Source of the DNA: Bacteroidales bacterium
GTDB taxonomy: Bacteria > Bacteroidota > Bacteroidia > Bacteroidales > Muribaculaceae
Direction: 5' to 3'
Length of the DNA stretch: 64,000 nt
Assembly: GCA_910575615.1 (NCBI GenBank)
Contig: CAJTEX010000001.1
Location: 124,001-188,000 of the forward strand
The notes beneath the pieces were generated by a model. That model had not been told where the DNA came from. It made no database searches and saw only the letters and a list, made by a program, of their open reading frames with translations. Positions 50,287 through 59,897 of the stretch are shown one piece after another (the first letter of the stretch is position 1; each line of letters starts with the position of its first letter). Made by a program: the position numbers and the translations under genes.

Positions 50287-51159
50287 TCACTGTTTCTCCT
50301 GCGCCTTGTGGCGCGCGTAGGATGATGCCATCCGTTTGTGGTAGCCGCGCGACTTGGCCCTGGGGCCGTTGTATTTGAGGGCGAACTTGAGCCATTGCTT
50401 CTGTTGCAGCGGCTTGAGCATCCCGCAGTTGGTGACGAGGCGGGCAAACAGTTCGAGCTGGTCGCGTTCTGACCGGCTCATCTTCTCCACGAACTCCTCG
50501 ACCGAGGAGCATCCGCAGAGCTTCCAGTTGAATCCCCCGATCTGGAACATCCCCCAGAAGGCGGATTCCAGTGCCGACGCGTCGTCGATGGCGCGGGCCG
50601 CCTCGAGCCGGGCGTATTGCGCGGCCTGGTAGGAGCCGTATTTGCGGGTGTCGGGGCGCGCGAAAATCACCGGGGCTTTTTTCCTGGCTGAGGTCAGCGA
50701 GACGCCGTGCTTTGGAGCGAACTTGCGATACATCGACAGGTCGAAGTTGATGATCGGTTTGCCGGGCTGGTAGAACCCCTTGTGGGCTTTGCCGGCCTCG
50801 ATGTCGACCACGGCCTTAATGGCCGCGACCTCGACGCCGAGTTCCTCGGCCACTTCGCGGAAATCCTCCTCTGACAGGCGCGAGAAATGTCCGTCGGGGG
50901 TAGTGTCGTCGACAGGTAAGAGTACTACCGACCTGTCACGTTCCCCCAGGCCCAGCTCTTCCGGTTCAGGAGGGGAGTCCGGGGCCGGGAACGGTACCTC
51001 AGGCTCCTGTATGGCGACAGGCACCGGAGGATCCTGGGTCAGCGGGGCGGGCTCCTCTTCAGGGGAGGGGGGAGTCCCCGGGGCCGCCGCGCCGAAGGCC
51101 GTGATGGCCGACGGGCAGGCTAGCAGCCCCAGGGCTATGACAAGTCGGTAGTTCTTCAT
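50287..51159 (-). CDS. Secreted N-acetylmuramidase-like protein
   Basis: Exported protein of 290 residues. A signal peptide (about 1-24) is followed by a Pro/Glu-rich linker (about 25-75), then the muramidase domain (about 93-280). Key features are EELGVEVAAIKAVVDIEAGK with the putative catalytic Glu, FYQPGKPIINFDLSMYRKF, and ESAFWGMFQIGGFNWKLCG. These match the N-acetylmuramidase family known from phage endolysins and some bacterial cell-wall enzymes. It probably cuts peptidoglycan in the periplasm. It is 17 bases after pepD, so co-transcribed; no phage genes are near. Confidence 0.83.
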   Translation of the reverse strand: MKNYRLVIALGLLACPSAITAFGAAAPGTPPSPEEEPAPLTQDPPVPVAIQEPEVPFPAPDSPPEPEELGLGERDRSVVLLPVDDTTPDGHFSRLSEEDFREVAEELGVEVAAIKAVVDIEAGKAHKGFYQPGKPIINFDLSMYRKFAPKHGVSLTSARKKAPVIFARPDTRKYGSYQAAQYARLEAARAIDDASALESAFWGMFQIGGFNWKLCGCSSVEEFVEKMSRSERDQLELFARLVTNCGMLKPLQQKQWLKFALKYNGPRAKSRGYHKRMASSYARHKAQEKQ

Positions 51160-51176
51160 GGTCGGTCGGGGAGGGT

Positions 51177-52634
51177 TCAGAGGGCGGCCACCTTCTCGAG
51201 GGTGCGGCGCAGCTGCTGGTAGAAACGTTCCACGGCAGGGATGTGCATGCGCTCCGAGGGGGAGTGGACGTCGCGCAGGGTCGGCCCGAACGAAACCATG
51301 TCAAGTTCAGGATAGTTCTGCTGGAAGAGGGCGCATTCGAGTCCGGCGTGGATGCCCTTGATGGCGGGCTTCACCCCGTAAAGTTCCTCGTAAGCGTCTG
51401 ATGCCATCTTCATGACGGGGGAGTCGAGGTTGGGGGTCCAGGCGGGGTAGCCGTCGCCGTGCTTCACCTCTGCGCCGGCCAGGAGGAAGAGGGCCTCCAC
51501 CTGGTTGGCGATGTCGTATTTGCGGGAGTCCACGCAGGAGCGCTGCGAGGTTGTCACCACGATTTTGTCGTTGTCGGCCATCTTCACCGATGCGAGGTTG
51601 GTCGAGGTCTCTACCAGTCCCTCCATGTCGCGGCTCCATGACTGCACGCCGTGGGGGGCGCTGTACAGTGCCATGACGAGGTTGCGTGAGGTTGCGGTGT
51701 CGATTGTGAAATCGGGCTTGTCGACACTGTCGAGGCTGAGCTTGAGTGTGGTCTCGAGGCCCTTGTATTCATTCTCGATGTCGGCGGCGTATTTGTTGAA
51801 CGCGATGCGGACATCCTCCTTGCGTGAGGTGTGCACGCCGAACACCACGTGTGCCGCGCGGGGGATTGCGTTGCGGAGGTTGCCGCCGTCGATTTCGGCC
51901 ACGCATACCTCGTCATGGGCCTGCATCAGGTTGAAGAGGAAGCGTGAGATGATTTTGTTGGCGTTGGCGCGTCCCAGGTGGATGTCACCGCCCGAGTGGC
52001 CTCCGAGGCCGTCGCGCACGTCGAGGTTGAAGTAATGGAAATCGACGGGGGCGAATGAGCGCTTGTAATTGAAGGTGGCCACGGTGTCGATGCCGCCGGC
52101 GCATCCCACGAAAATCTCCGCGTCATCCTCCGAGTCGAGGTTGATGAGCATCGAGCCCTTCAGCTCACCCTTCTCAAGGTTGTTGGCTCCGGTCATTCCG
52201 GTCTCCTCATCCATGGTGATGAGCGCTTCCAGGGGGCCATGCACGAGCTTGTCGTCGGTCAGGATGGCCAGGGCGGCGGCCACGCCGATGCCGTTGTCTG
52301 CGCCGAGGGTCGTTCCCTTGGCCTTCACCCATTCGCCGTCGACAACGGTCTCGATGGGGTTGTTCTCGAAGTCGAATCCGGGATGGTCGCTCTCGCAAAC
52401 CATGTCCATGTGTCCCTGGAGAATCACCGTCGGGGCGTTCTCATGGCCGGTGGTGGCGGGCTTGCGGAGAATCACGTTGCCGATTTTGTCGGCTTTGGCC
52501 TCGATGCCGTGTTCCTTGGCGAAATCGAGGATGTACTGACGGATTTTCTCCTCTTTCTTGGACGGGCGGGGAATCTTCGTGATCTGGTCGAAGATTTCAA
52601 ACACCTCTTTGGGCTGAAGGTCTTTAACTTCCAT
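51177..52634 (-). CDS. pepD: Aminoacyl-histidine dipeptidase (M20 family)
   Basis: Cytoplasmic zinc dipeptidase (carnosinase-like, Xaa-His) of 485 residues. M20 metal-site motifs are in place: GHMDMVCE with His and Asp (about 79-86), GADNGIGVA (about 117-125), DEETGMTGA with the Glu pair (about 147-155), and the C-terminal GIHAGLECALF. The start MEVKDLQPKEVFEIFDQITK is the normal PepD beginning. It is the first gene of a minus-strand run with the muramidase and DUF4491 genes, divergent from the small membrane protein gene. Confidence 0.94.
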   Translation of the reverse strand: MEVKDLQPKEVFEIFDQITKIPRPSKKEEKIRQYILDFAKEHGIEAKADKIGNVILRKPATTGHENAPTVILQGHMDMVCESDHPGFDFENNPIETVVDGEWVKAKGTTLGADNGIGVAAALAILTDDKLVHGPLEALITMDEETGMTGANNLEKGELKGSMLINLDSEDDAEIFVGCAGGIDTVATFNYKRSFAPVDFHYFNLDVRDGLGGHSGGDIHLGRANANKIISRFLFNLMQAHDEVCVAEIDGGNLRNAIPRAAHVVFGVHTSRKEDVRIAFNKYAADIENEYKGLETTLKLSLDSVDKPDFTIDTATSRNLVMALYSAPHGVQSWSRDMEGLVETSTNLASVKMADNDKIVVTTSQRSCVDSRKYDIANQVEALFLLAGAEVKHGDGYPAWTPNLDSPVMKMASDAYEELYGVKPAIKGIHAGLECALFQQNYPELDMVSFGPTLRDVHSPSERMHIPAVERFYQQLRRTLEKVAAL

Positions 52635-52748
52635 TGGTTGACTTTTAAAATATCTTTGGGATTTGAAAATTCTGTTAAATGTCGAGTTTCGATACGGCTA
52701 AGTTACAAAATAAAAATGAAATTCGGCCAAAAATTGCCATAACTTTCT

Positions 52749-52756
52749 TATATTTG
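52749..52756 (+). promoter_or_regulatory. -7 promoter element for the small membrane protein and OmpH-like genes
   Basis: TATATTTG followed by C is an exact TAnnTTTG match, 23 bases before the ATG at 52780. Transcription start near 52763 leaves a short leader. Confidence 0.65.
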
Positions 52757-52779
52757 CGCCCAAAATAGGCTTAAAACCG

Positions 52780-52983
52780 ATGAAAACCATCCTTGTCACA
52801 GTCATATCGGTGGTGTCGCTGCTGGCCATCGCCATCGTCTTGCTGGGTGTGAAAGCCTTGTTTGTCAAGGGTGGAGCGTTCCCGTCGGGGCATGTCCACG
52901 AGCTGCCCCGCCGTCGCCGCCAGGCCCTTGAGCGCCTCAAGAAGAATAACAACTCAAAAAACAATATTCAGAGCCACCAATGA
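52780..52983 (+). CDS. Small single-pass membrane protein
   Basis: Protein of 67 residues. One N-terminal membrane helix (about 3-27, ILVTVISVVSLLAIAIVLLG) is followed by a basic cytoplasmic-type tail rich in Arg, Lys and Asn. A short motif FPSGHVHELP lies in the middle. Its stop overlaps the next ATG as ATGA, so it is translationally coupled to the OmpH-like lipoprotein. A promoter stands just upstream, which supports that it is a real gene. Function unknown. Confidence 0.7.
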   Translation: MKTILVTVISVVSLLAIAIVLLGVKALFVKGGAFPSGHVHELPRRRRQALERLKKNNNSKNNIQSHQ

Positions 52984-53633
52984 AAAAACTTGCTTTCGCC
53001 CTCGGGACCGCCGCTTTCGCCCTGACTCTGGCGAGCTGTTCCGGCAGTGAGGAAAAGAAAGAACAGGCCTCAGGCCAGGATGCTCCCAAGACTGTCAAGG
53101 CAGAGGGAGAGAAGTTCGACCCCACCACCAACATCCGTTATTACAACATGGACTCGGTGATGGCCAACTACGACCTGGTAAAGACCTACAACGAGACAAA
53201 TCTCCGTGCCACCCGTGAGCTTGAGAACGCCATGCAGAGCCGCCAGAGCGAGCTGCAGCGTCTGGCCTCCAACATCCAGCAGAAAGTGCAGTCAAACGGC
53301 TACCTCTCCGAGGCCTCATACAACGCCGACATGCAGGATCTCAACCGCAAGCAGCAGCAGGCCGAGACCTACCTGGGCAACCTCCAGGCCCGCGCCCAGC
53401 AGGAGGCCCTCCGCCAGCAGCAGGAATTCCTCGACTCGATCAACAACTTCCTTGTACACTACAACCGCGACAAGCACTACGACGCGATTCTGCTCTACTC
53501 CCCCGGCCAGTACTTCAACCCGGCCCTTGACATAACCGCCGATGTGATCGCCGGCCTGAACGCTCGTTACAAGAAGGCCGCTCCCGCCAAGGAAGACAAG
53601 AAGGCCGAGGAGAAGAAAGAGGAGACAAAATAA
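52980..53633 (+). CDS. OmpH/Skp-like lipoprotein
   Basis: Lipoprotein of 217 residues with lipobox LASC (Cys20). A charged linker is followed by an OmpH/Skp-like core: the strand NIRYYNMDSVMANYDLVKTY (about 51-70), a long coiled coil (about 75-155), and YDAILLYSPGQYFNPALDIT (about 165-185). Skp-type proteins chaperone outer-membrane proteins; a lipid anchor is unusual for classic Skp. The Lys/Glu-rich C-terminal tail is low complexity. The gene starts inside the stop of the small membrane protein gene. Confidence 0.82.
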   Translation: MKKLAFALGTAAFALTLASCSGSEEKKEQASGQDAPKTVKAEGEKFDPTTNIRYYNMDSVMANYDLVKTYNETNLRATRELENAMQSRQSELQRLASNIQQKVQSNGYLSEASYNADMQDLNRKQQQAETYLGNLQARAQQEALRQQQEFLDSINNFLVHYNRDKHYDAILLYSPGQYFNPALDITADVIAGLNARYKKAAPAKEDKKAEEKKEETK

Positions 53634-53677
53634 CCAGTCCCTGCGGGAATCATTCCCAGGGATATGATATAAAACCG

Positions 53678-53721
53678 ACCCACGGGGGCTGTCCGGTAGA
53701 TTCCGGATGGCCCCTGTGGGT
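53678..53721. terminator. Bidirectional hairpin between the OmpH-like gene and gadC
   Basis: Interrupted stem ACCCAC..GGGGC..TCCGG with its complement (53678-53696 with 53703-53721), and A/T bases outside, lying between convergent genes. Confidence 0.75.
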
Positions 53722-53763
53722 TTGTCATATGTGTGGTAAGGATATATGGAAGGAGTTGCCGGC

Positions 53764-55350
53764 TCAGCCGTTGTCTGCGGCCGACGCTTGTCCCTTCTGG
53801 GCCTCCTTGGCCTCGTATTCCTGCTGTGCGGCTTTGAGGAGAGCCTGCGACTCAGGGTCTTTCTGCCAGTGGAACGGCACGAAGTCGCTCTTGGGGTTGA
53901 CCCATGAAGGCTTGCGGAAAGCCAGGATGATGAAGGGAAGGACCGTGAATATGATCACTCCGCCGAAGAGGACGGCATACCATACCGTGGTGGAGCCCAT
54001 CGAAATCTGGTCGGGCGGCAAGAAGCTCAGGACGAAGGCGAGCAGCGAGCCGAGGAATCCGACTCCGCCAACGACCCACATCAGCCAGTTGCCTTTGCTG
54101 CCGATGCGGAACGGACGCTTGGCCTCTTTCATCGAGTAGCGCAGGTAGATGGCGGCGGCGAACATCAGCAGGTAGGCGATGAGGTAGAGCAGCACCGTCA
54201 GCTGCGACAGGATCTGGTAGAAGCTCTGCACCGAGGGCATCACCACGAAGAGCAGTGAAAGCAGGGTGACGGCAAGGCCCTGCACGATGAGGATGTTTTT
54301 CTGGACACCGGCCTTGTTGGTCTTCTGGAAGAATGGGGGGAGGTAACCGGCCTGGCCGACGGCGAAGACTCCTTTGGAGGGGCCTGCGACCCAGGTAAGC
54401 ACTCCGGCGAGCACGCCGAACGCCAGGGCGATGGCGATGACCGGGGTCAGCCAGTCGAGGTGGAACGACACGAGGTAGTTGTCAAATCCGACCAGGAGGC
54501 TCTGCACCAGGTTGATGTCCTTTGCCGGGATGATGACTCCGAGGGCATAGGTGCCGAGGACGAATATCAGCACCGTCACCAGCGCGCCGCCGAAGACTGC
54601 CTTGGGGTAGTTGACTGCCGGGTTCTTGATCTGTCTGACATGGACGCCCGACATCTCCATGCCGGCGTAGAACAGGAATATCGATGCCGCCAGCACCACA
54701 TTGTCGAAGTTGGTCAGGTCAGGGAAGAAGTCGCCGTGGAAGTTCATCTCGGAGTGGCCCCCGATGGCGAGGTAGATGATGCCGAAAATCACGAGCAGGC
54801 AGGCGGGAATCACGGTGCCGACCATACCGCCGATCTTGGAAATCTTGCCTACCCATCCCAGGCCCTTCATTGAAATCAGCGTGGCAAGCCAGTAGATGGC
54901 CAGCACCACTATGATGGTGTAATATTTGTTGGCTGCCAGATGGGAGTCGGCGACATGGTCCATGCCGATGAACGCCAGCGAGACCGCGCCGAATGTCAGC
55001 ACCGTCGGGAACCAGATGGTGCTTTCAATCCATTGCAGCCAGATGCCGAGGAAGCCCAGCTTGCGGCCGAACGCCTCGCCCACCCAGCGGAACATCCCGC
55101 CTTGCTGGTAGGGGAACATGGCGGCCAGCTCGGCGGCCACGAGTGACACCGGGATGAGGAACACAAGCGCCGCGAACAGGTAGTAGAATGCCGAACTCAT
55201 GCCATACTCGGCTTCGGCGGGGAGGCCACGCAGGGAGACAACGGCCACGATGTTCATGATCATCAGGGTGCCAACCCCGAGTTTCGCGGCCGACTTTACG
55301 GTAGCTCCTTTTGACGGGCCGGTCGAGGGAGCGGAAGGTTTTGTAGCCAT
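53764..55350 (-). CDS. gadC: Glutamate/glutamine:GABA antiporter
   Basis: APC-superfamily membrane antiporter of 528 residues with about 12 predicted helices. It exchanges external glutamate (or glutamine) for internal GABA. The first helix region carries GVGTLMIMNIVAVVSLRGLP, the typical APC beginning. FYAGMEMSGVHVRQIKNP lies in the middle, as in GadC relatives. A charged C-terminal tail follows the last helix (NPKSDFVPFHWQKDPES), possibly a pH plug as in E. coli GadC. It is the last gene of gadB-glsA-gadC, 46 bases after glsA. Confidence 0.9.
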   Translation of the reverse strand: MATKPSAPSTGPSKGATVKSAAKLGVGTLMIMNIVAVVSLRGLPAEAEYGMSSAFYYLFAALVFLIPVSLVAAELAAMFPYQQGGMFRWVGEAFGRKLGFLGIWLQWIESTIWFPTVLTFGAVSLAFIGMDHVADSHLAANKYYTIIVVLAIYWLATLISMKGLGWVGKISKIGGMVGTVIPACLLVIFGIIYLAIGGHSEMNFHGDFFPDLTNFDNVVLAASIFLFYAGMEMSGVHVRQIKNPAVNYPKAVFGGALVTVLIFVLGTYALGVIIPAKDINLVQSLLVGFDNYLVSFHLDWLTPVIAIALAFGVLAGVLTWVAGPSKGVFAVGQAGYLPPFFQKTNKAGVQKNILIVQGLAVTLLSLLFVVMPSVQSFYQILSQLTVLLYLIAYLLMFAAAIYLRYSMKEAKRPFRIGSKGNWLMWVVGGVGFLGSLLAFVLSFLPPDQISMGSTTVWYAVLFGGVIIFTVLPFIILAFRKPSWVNPKSDFVPFHWQKDPESQALLKAAQQEYEAKEAQKGQASAADNG

Positions 55351-55396
55351 ATCGGAAATAGTTTGAAACAGTTGATGGAAAATGTTTATTGAAACG

Positions 55397-56362
55397 TCAG
55401 TCGGTCACCGTCACCCTGTCGCCGTTCATGACACCAAGCTCCAGGAGCTGCATGAACTTCTTGACGGCGGCCTGGGCCTTGACCGAGTTGCCCGCAGCGT
55501 CGAGCGGGGGCGCGAAGGCGGCGATGCCCAGCACGCCGGGCAACACACCCATCACACCGCCGCCCACACCGCTCTTGGCCGGGATGCCGGAGGTGTAGAG
55601 CCAGTCGCCGGTGTTCTGGTAGAACCCCACGGTGGCTATCATGGTGGTTATCTTGGGGGAGATTGCCGGGTCGAAGACCTGCTTGCCCGTGAGGGGGTTG
55701 CGCCCGTTGGCTGCGATGGTGGCGGCCATCGTGGCGAGCTGCGCCGAGGTGATGCCCAGCGAACACTGGCGGGTATAGAGGTCGAGGCTCATCATCGGGT
55801 CGTCATAGATGCGGCCATAGTTTTTCAGCAGCCAGGTGATGGCCCGGTTGTTGAAGTTGGTGGCGCTCTCGCTCTTGTAAAGCTCGTCGATTAGCTCTGG
55901 GGCCGAGCCGCAGAGGTCGGTGATGTTGTCGGTGATGGCTTTCCACTTCGCGTCGGAGTCACCCTTGGGGTCGATCATCGAGCATGCCGATATTGCCCCG
56001 GCGTTGACCAGCGGGGTGGATGGATGGTCGTTCTCAAGAAGTATTGCGAAGATGGAGTTGAACGGCAGGCCGGTCGCGTCGGCCCCGATTTTCTCAAGCA
56101 CCCCCTGGGGGGAATGCTGCCGCATGGCCAGGATTGCCGTGGGCACTTTCGACACAGACTCGATGCCGAAGCGGTATGAGGTGTCGCCCAGGTTGACGGC
56201 TGTCCCGTCGGGCAGCATCACGCTCAGCCCGAAAAGGGCCGGGTCGATGTTGGCCAGGAAGGGGATGTAGTCGGCGTTGGCCCCACCGGAGACTTTCGAT
56301 GCGTAGTCGTAGGCTTGCGAGGCCGCCTCCTGTATCTGCTTTTTGGTTATGTAGATGTCCAT
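55397..56362 (-). CDS. glsA: Glutaminase A
   Basis: Serine-dependent glutaminase of 321 residues that hydrolyses glutamine to glutamate and ammonia. The SxxK catalytic motif is Ser69-Val-Ser-Lys72 in FGIESVSKV. The substrate region VNAGAISACSMI (about 136-147) and SLDLYTRQCSLGITSAQLA follow. The domain lacks C-terminal STAS or ankyrin additions. The ammonia released consumes protons and the glutamate feeds GadB, which explains its place between gadB (139 bases) and gadC (46 bases). Confidence 0.95.
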   Translation of the reverse strand: MDIYITKKQIQEAASQAYDYASKVSGGANADYIPFLANIDPALFGLSVMLPDGTAVNLGDTSYRFGIESVSKVPTAILAMRQHSPQGVLEKIGADATGLPFNSIFAILLENDHPSTPLVNAGAISACSMIDPKGDSDAKWKAITDNITDLCGSAPELIDELYKSESATNFNNRAITWLLKNYGRIYDDPMMSLDLYTRQCSLGITSAQLATMAATIAANGRNPLTGKQVFDPAISPKITTMIATVGFYQNTGDWLYTSGIPAKSGVGGGVMGVLPGVLGIAAFAPPLDAAGNSVKAQAAVKKFMQLLELGVMNGDRVTVTD

Positions 56363-56501
56363 TGTATGGAGATTGTTGGGTGAAGGTTGCTGCCCACAGT
56401 GGGGAAGTGACCGGGTTTGAAAAGAGGGGACACGGCCGCCGCCGCTGCCCTCGTTGGGGCATGTGCGGTCGCCGGTCGTGTACGGTTAGTGGTGATAGCG
56501 G

Positions 56502-57938
56502 TTATTTGCCGGTATGGTTGAAGGTCTTGGCCACCAGGGGCACATTCTTCTCCATGGCGATACGTGTCGTGGTCGGGTACTCAAGGGCGTTAAGCTCGTT
56601 GACGGCGAAACGGATGTCGTTGAGGAGCTGGTCGGCCATGTCGCGGCTGAATCCCTGCTTGCAGAGGACTCGCATGACGACGATGTTCTCGATGTTGGCG
56701 GGCAGCGTGTAGGCCGGCACCATCCAGCCCTTCTGGGCGAGCTTGTCCTGGAGGTCGAAGAGGGTCCACTTGGCGGTCTTCTGCACCTCGGGTTTCATCA
56801 GCCATACGAAGATGGGGTTGGGCACATCGGGTGAGTAGGGCTGGAACTCGGGCATCGTGCTCACCTGGCTGTGGAGGTATTTGGCCACCGAGAGGGAGTT
56901 GTACTGGATGTTCTTGTAACCCTCGAATCCGAGGCGGATGAACTGGTAGTACTGGCCGAGAATCTGAGCCGCCGGGCGCGAGAAGTTGAGGCCCACCTGG
57001 CTGATTTCAGCGCCGAGGTAGTTGACGCTGAACGACATCACATCGGGGAGATACTGCTTGTCTTTCCAGACCACCCATCCCAGACCGGGGTAGACGAGGC
57101 CGAACTTGTGGCCTGAGGTCGAAATCGAAAGCACCCATTTCAGGCGGAAGTCCCATTTTACCTCAGGGAAGAGGAAAGGCAGGATGAAACCGCCCGAAGC
57201 TGCGTCGACATGGATTGGGATGTCATATCCGGTCTTGGCGTTGTATGCGTCGAGGGCCTTGTCGAGGGCCTCCACGTCATCGTTAAGGCCGGTCCAGGTG
57301 ACACCCTGGATAGGCACGATGCAGATGGTGTTCTCGTCGCAGAGCTTGAGGGCCTCGACGGGGTCGAGGGTGGTCTTGTCGAGCGACAGGGGGACGGTAC
57401 GCATCTCAATCTGCCAGAGCTGGGCGAATTTCTCCCAGACAACCTGGAAACCGGTTGAAATCACGAAGTTGGGCTTGTCATAGGGCTTCCCCTCCTTCTG
57501 GCGGCGTTCGCGCCAGCGGAGCCAGGCGGCGATACCGCCCAGCATACAGGCCTCGGAGGATCCGATGGCCAGCGCGCCGGTCTTCCACTTGTTGGTCTCC
57601 GGGGTGTTCCAGAGGTTGGCCAGGATGTTGATACACTTGCCGTTCATCACCGCGATGCGGGGATACTCGGTCTCGTCGATGTAGTTGATGTTGATGGCCT
57701 CGTTCATGAGCTTCGTGGCGTACTCATCCATGTAAGTGGTCACGAATGTGGCGAGGTTGAGGCGGGGCTGTGTCTGGGCGAAGGTCTCGTCTTTCACCAT
57801 CTGGTAGGCGATCTCAGGGGTGGTTGGCCCATTGGGGATACGGTCTACAGGAGCAGCCTGGAGCATAGCGTCAGAGCCGAACACATCGGTCTTCGCGTCT
57901 CCATTGCGGAAGTTGGGGTCGAGTTTTGAATCGAGCAT
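56502..57938 (-). CDS. gadB: Glutamate decarboxylase
   Basis: PLP enzyme of 478 residues that turns glutamate into GABA and CO2, using up one proton. The PLP lysine is Lys278 in STSGHKFG, with HVDAASGG (about 243-250) holding the cofactor Asp and GSSEACM (about 126-132) binding phosphate. The N-terminus is shaped as in GadA/B. The C-terminus KTFNHTGK keeps a histidine at the place where E. coli GadB plugs its active site at neutral pH, so acid-dependent activity is plausible. It is the first gene of the gad run and divergent from the AspT/YidE-type transporter. Confidence 0.95.
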   Translation of the reverse strand: MLDSKLDPNFRNGDAKTDVFGSDAMLQAAPVDRIPNGPTTPEIAYQMVKDETFAQTQPRLNLATFVTTYMDEYATKLMNEAININYIDETEYPRIAVMNGKCINILANLWNTPETNKWKTGALAIGSSEACMLGGIAAWLRWRERRQKEGKPYDKPNFVISTGFQVVWEKFAQLWQIEMRTVPLSLDKTTLDPVEALKLCDENTICIVPIQGVTWTGLNDDVEALDKALDAYNAKTGYDIPIHVDAASGGFILPFLFPEVKWDFRLKWVLSISTSGHKFGLVYPGLGWVVWKDKQYLPDVMSFSVNYLGAEISQVGLNFSRPAAQILGQYYQFIRLGFEGYKNIQYNSLSVAKYLHSQVSTMPEFQPYSPDVPNPIFVWLMKPEVQKTAKWTLFDLQDKLAQKGWMVPAYTLPANIENIVVMRVLCKQGFSRDMADQLLNDIRFAVNELNALEYPTTTRIAMEKNVPLVAKTFNHTGK

Positions 57939-58196
57939 TGTTTCAGGTTTTAAAAGAGTTGTTGTAATTGAATTTTGGCAGAAGCAGGAGCCCGCGGCTC
58001 TTCCCCCGTCACTGTTGACAAAACATCCGTGGACTCAGTTATGTTTGTTGCATATGGGCGTTTTTGGTGTGTTTTTAACAAAATTCCATAAGAATCGTGT
58101 GTGGCCGTCGTGGCTACGCCATATGGCTAAACATATCGCCCCGGGGTGGTGTTATTATGGATGTATTGTTTTAACTAATCAAAATTTTGTTCAGGA
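57939..58196. other. Divergent gadB/transporter intergenic region
   Basis: A 258-base AT-rich gap between divergent genes. I see no full match to TAnnTTTG for either gene, and no clear dyad, which suggests activator-dependent promoters or different start elements. Confidence 0.4.
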
Positions 58197-59897
58197 ATGG
58201 ACTGGATTGTCGAAGTATTAAGGGATAACCCGGCGCTGGCGGTGTTTCTCACCATCGGTGTCGGCTTTTTTGTCGGGCAGCTGAAATACAAGGCGTTCTC
58301 GCTCGGCACGGTCACCTCCGTGCTGCTTGTGGGGGTGCTGGTCGGCCAGCTCGACATACAGATTCCCGGCCCGTTGAAGGATGTGTTTTTCCTGCTGTTC
58401 CTCTTCGCGATAGGTTACAGTGTCGGGCCGCAGTTTTTCGCTGCGCTCAAAGGTGACGGGCTCAAGCAGGTGGGCTTCGCCGTGGTGGTCTGCGTGATGT
58501 GCCTGCTCGTGACATGGGGCATCTGCCTCTGCATGGGCTACAACATCGGCGAGGCCATCGGGTTGCTCGCCGGGGCGCAGACCATGTCGGCGGCCATCGG
58601 TGTCGGCACCGACACCCTCCAGACTGTCTCCGCTTCGGCGGCTGACAAGCAGGCCTGGCTGGGAATCATCCCGGTGTGTTACGCCGTCACCTATGTCTTC
58701 GGCACCATCGGTTCGGCCTATGTGCTGGCCAACCTGGGCCCGTGGCTGCTCGGAGGGATAAAGAAGGTGAGGGCCGAGACCGTAGAGCTTGAGAAGAAAC
58801 TCAACCAGGGGTCGGCCAACACTGACCCAAATTACATAAGGGCGTTGCGGCCTGTGTCTTTCAGGGCATACAAGGCCACGGCTGACTTTTTCTCGCCCCC
58901 CCGCAGCGTGGCGGAAATCGAGGAGCATCTGGCCGGACAGGGGCGCAGGCTTTTCGTGGAGAGGGTCAGGTCTGACGGCCGCATCATCGACCCCTCGCCG
59001 GAGCTTAAGGTGGCATCGGGCGACGAGCTTGTGCTGAGCGGAAGGCGTGAGTTCATCATCGGCGACGAGAGCTGGATCGGGCCTGAGGTGAATGACGCGG
59101 AGATACTTGATTTCCCCGCCGAGGTGCTGCAGGTTACGATAGCCTCCAAGGAGTCGGCCGGCAAGACCGTCGACCAGCTCAGGGGCATGAAATGGATGTA
59201 CGGGGTGTCGATAAAGAGCATATCGCGCAGTGGCGTTGACATCCCGGTGCTGGCCCAGGTCAAGGTAGAGCGTGGCGACATACTTACCATTGTCGGTCTC
59301 GCGCGCGAGGTCACCGACGCGGCTCCGCATCTGGGCTATCCCGACCGCAAATCCACCAAGACCGACCTTGTGTTTGTCGGCATCGGCATCTTCCTCGGCG
59401 GCCTGCTGGGCGCGCTGGCCATACATATCGGCGATGTGCCCATCAGCCTGAGTGTCAGCGGCGGCGCGCTTATCGCGGGTCTCTGTCTGGGCTGGCTCAG
59501 GTCAAAGCACCCGACATTCGGGCGGATACCCCGCTCGTCGGTGTGGCTGATGAACAACCTCGGCCTCAATATGTTCATTGCCGTCATCGGCATCACCTCC
59601 GGCCCGTCGTTTGTCAGCGGTCTCAAGGAGGTGGGCTTCATGCTGTTCCTCATGGGAGTGCTGGCCACGTCGATTCCGTTGATTCTCGGGGTGATAATAG
59701 GCCACAAGATATTCAAGTTCCCGGCCGCCATCAACCTCGGATGCTGTGCCGGCAGCCGCACCACCACCGCGTCGCTCGGCGCAATACAGGATTCAATCGG
59801 CAGCACCATCCCGGCTATGGGTTACACGGTGACCTACGCCATCGGCAACATACTGCTGATACTGTGGGGAGTTGTGATAGTGCTGCTGATGAGTTAG
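58197..59897 (+). CDS. AspT/YidE-type transporter (AAE family)
   Basis: Membrane protein of 566 residues of the aspartate:alanine exchanger family. About five helices precede (1-185) and five follow (390-566) a central cytoplasmic part with two RCK_C/TrkA_C domains (about 205-290 and 300-385), seen in [20 protein letters not shown] and [13 protein letters not shown]. The transmembrane repeats carry matching motifs [14 protein letters not shown] and [14 protein letters not shown], family signatures. The family includes AspT, which with aspartate decarboxylation gives acid protection. Its place next to gadB suggests a related exchange, but the substrate is not shown by sequence. The 3' end overlaps the helicase gene by four bases. 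Confidence 0.85.
   Translation: MDWIVEVLRDNPALAVFLTIGVGFFVGQLKYKAFSLGTVTSVLLVGVLVGQLDIQIPGPLKDVFFLLFLFAIGYSVGPQFFAALKGDGLKQVGFAVVVCVMCLLVTWGICLCMGYNIGEAIGLLAGAQTMSAAIGVGTDTLQTVSASAADKQAWLGIIPVCYAVTYVFGTIGSAYVLANLGPWLLGGIKKVRAETVELEKKLNQGSANTDPNYIRALRPVSFRAYKATADFFSPPRSVAEIEEHLAGQGRRLFVERVRSDGRIIDPSPELKVASGDELVLSGRREFIIGDESWIGPEVNDAEILDFPAEVLQVTIASKESAGKTVDQLRGMKWMYGVSIKSISRSGVDIPVLAQVKVERGDILTIVGLAREVTDAAPHLGYPDRKSTKTDLVFVGIGIFLGGLLGALAIHIGDVPISLSVSGGALIAGLCLGWLRSKHPTFGRIPRSSVWLMNNLGLNMFIAVIGITSGPSFVSGLKEVGFMLFLMGVLATSIPLILGVIIGHKIFKFPAAINLGCCAGSRTTTASLGAIQDSIGSTIPAMGYTVTYAIGNILLILWGVVIVLLMS

Noticed and set aside
50287-51159. N-acetylmuramidase as a prophage endolysin
   Set aside because: It has a signal peptide and Pro-rich linker, is packed 17 bases after pepD, and no phage gene is near.
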